DNA from: JBDSGC01 sp046594105
GTDB lineage: Bacteria > Acidobacteriota > Thermoanaerobaculia > Gp7-AA8
Direction: 5' to 3'
Length of the DNA stretch: 9,668 bases
Assembly: GCA_046594105.1 (NCBI GenBank)
Contig: JBKJQB010000292.1
Span: forward strand, 1-9,668
This document shows, in pieces, positions 5,443 through 9,668 of the stretch (positions are counted from its first letter, which is position 1; each line of letters starts with the position of its first letter). The position numbers and the translations under genes were made by a program. The notes beneath the pieces were generated by a model. That model made no database searches. It saw only the letters and a list, made by a program, of their open reading frames with translations, and was not told where the DNA came from.

Positions 5443-5498
5443 CAGAGGCCGTGACCAGCGCCCGGACCGGTTGCCCGACCGCTCGTCACGAACCTCTG
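5443..5498 (-). other. large imperfect hairpin between tRNA-Thr(GGT) and rpmG
   Basis: CAGAGG (5443-5448) pairs with CCTCTG (5493-5498), then GTGAC (5451-5455) with GTCAC (5485-5489) and AGCG (5457-5460) with CGCT (5480-5483). Inside is a GC-rich loop that can fold further (CGG/CCG). No U-run follows. It fills most of the 89-base gap where tuf is found in many bacteria. It could be a tRNA 3' processing structure, a leader element for rpmG, or sequence left after loss of tuf. Confidence 0.5.
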
Positions 5499-5514
5499 AG
5501 GTGATCGAATCGAA

Positions 5515-5589
5515 TGGAGCCCTCTACGAGAGTTGAACTCGTGACCCCGTCCTTACCAAGGACGTGCTCTACCCCTGAGCTAAGAGGGC
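5515..5589 (-). tRNA. tRNA-Thr (anticodon GGT)
   Basis: A full 75-base cloverleaf. The acceptor arms GCCCTCT/AGAGGGC pair over 7 bases, then discriminator T and an encoded CCA. The anticodon stem CGTCC/GGACG encloses loop TTGGTAA, anticodon GGT, reading ACC and ACU. It is the last tRNA of the four-gene cluster and corresponds in place to E. coli thrT. Confidence 0.96.
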
Positions 5590-5646
5590 CTGTTCGCTGC
5601 CAACTGCGTTGACCGCCTTACCGCTTGAAACTTCATGCTCTACTTT

Positions 5647-5722
5647 TGGAGCGGGAGACGGGATTCGAACCCGCGACCAACAGCTTGGAAGGCTGTGACT
5701 CTACCAACTGAGTTACTCCCGC
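5647..5722 (-). tRNA. tRNA-Gly (anticodon TCC)
   Basis: A full 76-base cloverleaf. The acceptor arms GCGGGAG/CTCCCGC pair over 7 bases, then discriminator T and an encoded CCA. The anticodon stem ACAGC/GCTGT encloses loop CTTCCAA, anticodon TCC, reading GGA and GGG. It corresponds in place to E. coli glyT. The spacer to tRNA-Thr(GGT), 5590-5646, shows nothing notable. Confidence 0.96.
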
Positions 5723-5724
5723 CT

Positions 5725-5790
5725 GAAAACCAGAAACCAGAAACCAGAACAAAACCCCTTCTGATTTCTGGTTTCGCTCTTCTGGTTTTC
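5725..5790 (-). repeat. heptamer repeats forming a long hairpin between tRNA-Tyr and tRNA-Gly
   Basis: On the plus strand, GAAAACCA (5725-5732) is followed by tandem GAAACCA units (5733-5739, 5740-5746) and a partial third. The tract 5733-5749 is complementary to 5759-5775 over 17 positions with one C/A mismatch that becomes a U-G wobble in the minus-strand transcript; the loop is 9 bases. A further outer stem joins 5725-5732 to 5783-5790 with a 7-base bulge. The RNA spacer should therefore fold into a long AU-rich hairpin. Confidence 0.7.
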
Positions 5791-5792
5791 TG

Positions 5793-5879
5793 TGGTGGAG
5801 AGTGGAGGATTCGAACCTCCGTAGGGCAAGGCCCGGCAGATTTACAGTCTGCTGCTTTTGACCGCTCAGCCAACTCTCC
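5793..5879 (-). tRNA. tRNA-Tyr (anticodon GTA)
   Basis: A class II tRNA of 87 bases with a long variable arm (CGGGCCTTGCCCTAC). The acceptor arms begin GGAGAGT and end ACTCTCC, then discriminator A and an encoded CCA. The anticodon stem GCAGA/TCTGC encloses loop CTGTAAA, anticodon GTA. It corresponds in place to E. coli tyrU and lies only 15 bases from tRNA-Thr(TGT). Confidence 0.96.
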
Positions 5880-5894
5880 GCGTTCACCGACACT

Positions 5895-5969
5895 TGGAGC
5901 TGGCGACGGGGATCGAACCCGCGACCTGCTGATTACAAATCAGCTGCTCTACCACTGAGCTATGCCAGC
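5895..5969 (-). tRNA. tRNA-Thr (anticodon TGT)
   Basis: A full 75-base cloverleaf, first in the cluster. The acceptor arm GCTGGCA faces CGCCAGC (one imperfect pair near the inner end), then discriminator T and an encoded CCA. The anticodon stem GCTGA/TCAGC encloses loop TTTGTAA, anticodon TGT, reading ACA and probably other ACN codons. It corresponds in place to E. coli thrU. The promoter lies about 85 bases upstream. Confidence 0.95.
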
Positions 5970-6053
5970 ACCGAAACCATTTCAAAGACACAAACAGCCA
6001 TTCACCAATCACAACAGAGGAGAGCCGAGACGGCGGCGGCTGAGGAACTGCGG

Positions 6054-6082
6054 GTTATAGCAAACAGCCCAACGGGACGCAA
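6054..6082 (-). promoter_or_regulatory. sigma70-type promoter for the tRNA cluster
   Basis: On the minus strand, -35 TTGCGT (6082-6077) and -10 TATAAC (6059-6054) are separated by exactly 17 bases, with TGC directly before the -10 (extended -10). The bases after the -10 are CCGCAG, a GC-rich discriminator of the kind linked to stringent control of stable RNA genes. Transcription would start near 6047, about 78 bases before tRNA-Thr(TGT). No other promoter this good is visible downstream, so it may drive much of the block to rpoB. Confidence 0.7.
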
Positions 6083-6141
6083 GTGCGAAGATATTTCCCG
6101 CAACCGGCTGCCCCGGCGAGGGTTCGGGCCCGCTTGCGGCC

Positions 6142-8301
6142 TCACCTCTCCACTCGAGGGACCGCCTTCCGCTGGAGCTGGTAGAGCATCATCGAGTAGC
6201 CCACCCGGCCGATCGGCTGCGCCCCGCTTTCCGACAGAAACCTCCCCCACGCCGCCCGCGTGGCAGGAACCCAGGCCGCTCCCTCCAGATTGGTCACGCT
6301 CATCGCCAGAACTCCCGGCACCGCTTCGCCAAGGCCCAGTTCCGCTTCCGAGCCGTACCCACCCAACAGGTTGCGGTGTCGCAGGCCGTAATAGCGAGGA
6401 TCCGCGGTTCCGAAGTAGCAGAGATTGATCGGCTCGCTCCCGGGATGCTCCTCGGTCCACCGCTTCAACTCGGCCAGATCCTGGCCCCAGTCCACGTTCG
6501 AATCAACCAGGCTTCGATATCCCTGAGCCGGCCCGCCCGCGAACTCATTGAAGTATTCGAGATGATGCGGATAGACCAGCTGAGGCCGCCACGGAGGCGC
6601 CAGGACCACGAACGCGCTCATGACGACCGCAACGGGCACCGCCACCGTTGCCACGCGACGCCATGGAGCGCCGAAGCCACGCCACTGGTTCACCAACGAC
6701 CCCGCCGCGAGGAACAGAAACGGGTACATCGGGAGCAGATGACGGTGTCCGATGTTCAACCGGCTGCCGAGCGCAGCCGCAAAAAACAGCACGGCCGGGA
6801 AAAGGAGAAACCACCCCGCGCCGCCGTTCGCTCGACCTCGGAGCATCCTCAGGATCGCCAGGCCCAGGAGAAATAGCGCAATCAGAGGAGTCTTCAGGAT
6901 CACGGTCCACAAAAAGTACGAAGGAAATCCGACCTCCGAGTGATCCCCTCGAAGATAGGACGACCGTCCCTGGGCGCCCATTCTGGCCAGAGAGAAACCG
7001 TAAACGAATCCCTCCGGCAGCAGATGCGATTCCCCCGCGCGCAGGATCAACCTCCGCCCCAGCCCGATGTTGACGGACCGCATGCGGACGGTCAGCTCAT
7101 CGAGTGTCGGATAGCGGTTGGTTTCTTCGATCAGCGCCTGCAGAGCGGCATCACGCCGGAGCACCGGCTCCAGCGGATACTGCCCCGACCTGGCGATGTG
7201 CACGTTCAGACTGCGCCGCGCCATCGCTTCGTCTTGAGCTCGGGCAGCACGATCGGGATCGGCGACGACCGAGTAGCGGAATCCGTATGCCGCCCACACC
7301 GCGAACCAGGACACCACCACCGTCGCCGCCACCAGGCCACCCACGCCCAGCGCTTTCTGCCGTCGCGTCGCCAGGATCCTCCCTCCTCGACCGATGGCCC
7401 ATTCGCCACTGCCAGCGAGCTGGCGGATTCCCAGCCAGAGCATGATCGGGATGAGGAGCAGCGCCGAGTACTTGCTGGTCAGCGCCAGCGAGAAGAAGAC
7501 GATGGTCATCGCGGCATTGACCAGGGTGAGCCGCCGGAACGTCCGCCACAGAAAGTAGAGCGCGCCGAGCATGAACGCGGCGAGTGGCACGTCGGTGGTC
7601 ACCAGGCCACCGTTGCCGATGAAATTGGGATCAAAGGCGAACAGCGCCAGCGAGAGCAGCGCGCCAAGGCTCCCCCACAACTCGCGCGACCAGAAGAAAA
7701 TCAGCGCGCCCAGCAGCAGCGCGATGCCCAGCATCGGCAGGCGCGCACGAAACAGCATGGTGTCGGCATCGTTCAAAAAATCTGCTTTCCCGTACTGCTC
7801 CGTGGTCGGGAGATAAAGCGGATCGTCAACCCCATGCCGCGCCAGAGTCTCGCCGCGAAACCCGTACAGGAAGTCGTGACTCAGATGCCGCAGCGCATCG
7901 GGGTCGATGAAGACCAGGTCCCAGGCCTGGCGCAGTTCCTCGAAGGTCGCGCCACCCGCTCGCTGATCTTCGTCAGTAGCGCGATCGAGCGACGAAGGCC
8001 ACGGCTTCATCGCCAGCAGCGGAAGCGCCGCCAGCTTCTTGACCAGCGGAGGATGCTCCGGATTGATCCGCCGGTCGTTCCATCGCAGATCGCTGTAGCC
8101 GGCGAACAGATGGATCGGCTCATCGACCGTCGCGACGTTGACCCGCATGTTGCCGAGAACCAGCAGCGCGTAGACCACCAGGAGGGCGACGGCGATGACA
8201 GCGACCAGCGCGGGCCCCAGTTCTTCGGCTTCCGCAACGGGCTTCCCGCTTCCAGAGGTAGCGGCCCGCGTTCGAGCGTTCGGACGAACTTTCCGCGACA
8301 C
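6142..8301 (-). CDS. membrane glycosyltransferase-like protein, family 39 (PMT/ArnT-like)
   Basis: The 719-residue protein looks like a polytopic inner-membrane glycosyltransferase that uses a polyprenyl-phosphate sugar donor; the acceptor is unknown. After a basic N-terminus, the first membrane segment is about residues 31-50. The first periplasmic loop carries DEPIHLFAGY from residue 60, the acidic pair expected for the catalytic base of this fold, and PEHPPL at 81-86. Further hydrophobic spans surround FDPNFIGNGGLVTTDVP, TSKYSALLLIP and LNIGHRHLLPMYPF. A soluble C-terminal part contains SNVDWGQDLAELKRW (DWGQDL ends at 609). The start is GTG 8301, with an in-frame stop 10 codons or fewer upstream and no Shine-Dalgarno sequence. 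It lies alone between the rlmB terminator and the tRNA promoter. The class is fairly secure; the substrate is not. Confidence 0.75.
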   Translation of the reverse strand: MSRKVRPNARTRAATSGSGKPVAEAEELGPALVAVIAVALLVVYALLVLGNMRVNVATVDEPIHLFAGYSDLRWNDRRINPEHPPLVKKLAALPLLAMKPWPSSLDRATDEDQRAGGATFEELRQAWDLVFIDPDALRHLSHDFLYGFRGETLARHGVDDPLYLPTTEQYGKADFLNDADTMLFRARLPMLGIALLLGALIFFWSRELWGSLGALLSLALFAFDPNFIGNGGLVTTDVPLAAFMLGALYFLWRTFRRLTLVNAAMTIVFFSLALTSKYSALLLIPIMLWLGIRQLAGSGEWAIGRGGRILATRRQKALGVGGLVAATVVVSWFAVWAAYGFRYSVVADPDRAARAQDEAMARRSLNVHIARSGQYPLEPVLRRDAALQALIEETNRYPTLDELTVRMRSVNIGLGRRLILRAGESHLLPEGFVYGFSLARMGAQGRSSYLRGDHSEVGFPSYFLWTVILKTPLIALFLLGLAILRMLRGRANGGAGWFLLFPAVLFFAAALGSRLNIGHRHLLPMYPFLFLAAGSLVNQWRGFGAPWRRVATVAVPVAVVMSAFVVLAPPWRPQLVYPHHLEYFNEFAGGPAQGYRSLVDSNVDWGQDLAELKRWTEEHPGSEPINLCYFGTADPRYYGLRHRNLLGGYGSEAELGLGEAVPGVLAMSVTNLEGAAWVPATRAAWGRFLSESGAQPIGRVGYSMMLYQLQRKAVPRVER

Positions 8302-8307
8302 CGGCGG

Positions 8308-8313
8308 ACACTA
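8308..8313 (-). promoter_or_regulatory. possible extended -10 for a leaderless start of the glycosyltransferase-like gene
   Basis: TAGTGT on the minus strand, preceded by TGC, ends 6 bases before GTG 8301, so transcription would begin at or beside the start codon. This would explain the lack of a ribosome binding site. TTGACC (8343-8338) lies upstream, but at 24 bases it is too far to be a normal -35 partner, so the call is weak. Confidence 0.25.
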
Positions 8314-8423
8314 GCACAGGGGTGCGGCGCTGCATCGGGTCAAGGTCCCCAAGAGCGCATCCATCCAGCTGCCGTGGGGTCAGCGAACGAACCGCGCGCC
8401 GGACAGGGCGCTTCTCGACGGTG

Positions 8424-8506
8424 CCCGTGTGGTGCGGCCGACCGGCCGCATCTGCGCCGGCCCCGATGCCGTCGAAAACGCGGCCGGGACGGCCGCGCCA
8501 CACGGG
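8424..8506. repeat. 17-base inverted repeat with self-complementary arms after rlmB
   Basis: The left arm 8424-8440 and the right arm 8490-8506 are inverted copies that agree at 16 of 17 positions, separated by 49 bases. Each arm also takes part in its own local hairpin: TGCGGCC/GGCCGCA (8433-8450) on the left and the terminator stem (8479-8497) on the right. CGACGG (8416-8421) and CCGTCG (8469-8474) give another dyad. The arms can thus pair either locally or with each other. Confidence 0.6.
8475..8497 (-). terminator. intrinsic terminator after rlmB
   Basis: On the minus strand, CGCGGCCG-TCC-CGGCCGCG is a perfect 8-pair GC stem with a 3-base loop, followed at once by TTTTC. It starts about 30 bases after the rlmB stop, the normal place for an intrinsic terminator, and would end the pyrD-rlmB unit. 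The T-run is short, so efficiency may be moderate. Confidence 0.7.
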
Positions 8507-8527
8507 GGGCCGAAGCGGCGGCGACTT

Positions 8528-9283
8528 CTACTCGCGCACGCGCCGCACTTCGTAGCACAGCACCGCCGCCGCGGTGGCCACGTTGAACGAGGACACGTGC
8601 CCGGTCATGGGGATGGTCACCACTCGATCGCAGTGCTCCAGCACATTCCGGCGGATGCCGGTTCCCTCGTTGCCGAGAACCAGCGCCACCTTGCCGGAGA
8701 AGTCGATCTCCGAAGGCGCGTCGCCGCCATCCGCGGCGGCGTAGACCCAGTAGCCCGCTTTCTGCAGCGTCTCGATGCTGCGGGCCAGGTTAACCACCTG
8801 GGCCACGGCGACCCACTCCGAGGCTCCGGCTGAGGACTTCACCGCTGCGGGCGAGAGGCCGACGCTTTCATGTTCCGGAAGCACGACCAGGTCGACGGAA
8901 AATCCATCGGCGACACGAAGGATCGCGCCGAGATTCTGCGGATCGGTGATGCTGTCGAGAATGAGAACGAACGAGGTCGTCTCCCGCTCCAGCACCTCAT
9001 CGAAATCGGCGTACTCCCCCTCGGAAACATCGGCCACCACGCCGTTGTGCACGCCGCGCCCGGCCAACCGATTGATCGCATCCGCCGGCAGCATGCGCAG
9101 CGGCACCTCGGCCAGCTTCGCCTCGGAGATGACCCGCTGCACCTTGCCGCCGTGATCCTTCGACACGCCGATGTACCGAATGCGTTTCGGCTGCGACCGG
9201 ATCGCTTCGAGGATGGGATTGACGCCGTAGATGATCACCGGCGCAGTGTAGCGTCCTTGAAGGGCTTCGTATCGAATGGCCAT
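8528..9283 (-). CDS. rlmB: 23S rRNA 2'-O-ribose methyltransferase RlmB (SpoU/TrmH family)
   Basis: RlmB methylates the 2'-O of a guanosine in the peptidyl-transferase region of 23S rRNA (G2251 in E. coli) using S-adenosylmethionine. The three SpoU motifs are clear: LILDSITDPQNLGAILRVAD near residues 107-126, VALVLGNEGTGIRRNVLEHC near 199-218, and SSFNVATAAAVLCYEVRR at the C-terminus. The N-terminal IYGVNPILEAIRS is the small RNA-binding domain of RlmB/TrmH. I prefer ATG 9283 (251 residues), which overlaps the pyrD stop as TGATG; a GTG one codon earlier (9286) is possible. The motifs alone do not exclude a close relative such as a TrmH-like tRNA enzyme, but the N-terminal domain and length favour RlmB. 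A terminator follows. Confidence 0.88.
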   Translation of the reverse strand: MAIRYEALQGRYTAPVIIYGVNPILEAIRSQPKRIRYIGVSKDHGGKVQRVISEAKLAEVPLRMLPADAINRLAGRGVHNGVVADVSEGEYADFDEVLERETTSFVLILDSITDPQNLGAILRVADGFSVDLVVLPEHESVGLSPAAVKSSAGASEWVAVAQVVNLARSIETLQKAGYWVYAAADGGDAPSEIDFSGKVALVLGNEGTGIRRNVLEHCDRVVTIPMTGHVSSFNVATAAAVLCYEVRRVRE

Positions 9284-9668
9284 CACTTCCGTAATCGGCG
9301 CATCATCATCGGCCCTTCGTAGATGAAGCCGGTGTAGACCTGAACCAGGTCCGCTCCTGCGTCGGTCTTCGCGCGCACGTCGGCGGCTGTGAAGACTCCT
9401 CCCACGCCGATCAGCGGAAAGGTCGGACCGACGCGCTCGCGTACGCGGGCCAGCATCTTCGTCGACTTCTCCATCAGCGGGGCGCCCGAGAGGCCGCCGC
9501 TTTCAGTAGATGGAAACGGGCGATCGATGGTGGTGTTGGTGCAGATCATCCCGCGTGCCCGCTTCACGCAGACGTCGCAGATCTCGCCGAGCATCACGTC
9601 GTCGATGTCGGGAGCGATCTTGACCAGCGCGGGGCCAACCGCGTCGAGGATGCGCTCGATGTGCTCGG
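9283..9668 (-). CDS. pyrD: dihydroorotate dehydrogenase, class 2, C-terminal 127 residues (5' part outside window)
   Basis: PyrD oxidises dihydroorotate to orotate in pyrimidine synthesis; class 2 enzymes are membrane-associated and pass electrons to quinone. The frame is open at the right edge and begins with EHIERILDAVGPALVKIAPD. Typical features follow in order: the ICTNTTIDRP segment, ESGGLSGAPLMEKSTKML, PLIGVGGVFTAADVRAK (FMN phosphate-binding loop) and GADLVQVYTGFIYEGP near the end. These match the class 2 pattern, although the membrane-binding N-terminus is not in the window. The stop TGA (9285-9283) overlaps the ATG of rlmB, so the two genes are probably translated together. Confidence 0.93.
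   Translation of the reverse strand, partial: EHIERILDAVGPALVKIAPDIDDVMLGEICDVCVKRARGMICTNTTIDRPFPSTESGGLSGAPLMEKSTKMLARVRERVGPTFPLIGVGGVFTAADVRAKTDAGADLVQVYTGFIYEGPMMMRRLRK

Noticed and set aside
5515..5969. CRISPR-like or mobile array suggested by regular spacing of repeats between 5515 and 5969
   Set aside because: The regular units are four complete tRNA genes with CCA ends; the GAAACCA heptamers are too short and lack spacers.
6940..8586. Plus-strand ORF of 548 codons opposite the membrane protein gene
   Set aside because: The product is Arg/Gln/His-rich without domains, while the opposite strand gives a coherent polytopic protein; a high-GC shadow.

Overview
The window is a GC-rich bacterial chromosome segment in which every convincing gene lies on the minus strand, so it reads right to left. 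It holds the conserved transcription/translation block tRNA cluster - rpmG - tRNA-Trp - secE - nusG - rplK - rplA - rplJ - rplL - rpoB, preceded by a membrane glycosyltransferase-like gene, rlmB and the 3' end of pyrD. The protein sequences look like a Gram-negative type bacterium. The Cys-rich insert near the RpoB N-terminus and the REP-like motif after rpmG lead me to suspect Acidobacteriota or a neighbouring phylum, but that is recognition from memory.

Layout in transcription order. (1) 9668-8475: pyrD (C-terminal part only) overlaps rlmB by a TGATG junction, and a strong hairpin with a T-run ends this unit. (2) 8301-6142: a 719-residue polytopic membrane protein resembling family-39 (PMT/ArnT-like) glycosyltransferases, with a GTG start and no visible Shine-Dalgarno sequence. 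(3) 6082-5515: a well-formed sigma70-type promoter, then tRNA-Thr(TGT), tRNA-Tyr(GTA), tRNA-Gly(TCC) and tRNA-Thr(GGT). This is the order and decoding set of the E. coli thrU-tyrU-glyT-thrT-tufB operon. (4) 5425-4727: rpmG, tRNA-Trp(CCA) and secE. The tuf gene usually found between tRNA-Thr(GGT) and rpmG is absent; only 89 bases lie there, mostly a large imperfect hairpin. (5) 4723-1765: nusG, rplK, rplA, rplJ and rplL, with structured RNA candidates in several spacers. (6) 1764-1: a 413-base spacer with an attenuator-like hairpin just after rplL, then the first 450 codons of rpoB.

Together these genes supply tRNAs, the large-subunit stalk and L1 region (L11, L1, L10, L7/L12), L33, the SecE translocase subunit, the NusG elongation factor and the RNA polymerase beta subunit. 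RlmB methylates 23S rRNA and PyrD makes pyrimidines. I see no mobile element, phage gene, CRISPR array or defence system. The points of interest are the zinc-ribbon-like insert in RpoB, the missing tuf, a possible loss of one zinc ligand in L33, heptamer-period repeats and hairpins in the spacers, and a composite inverted repeat after rlmB.
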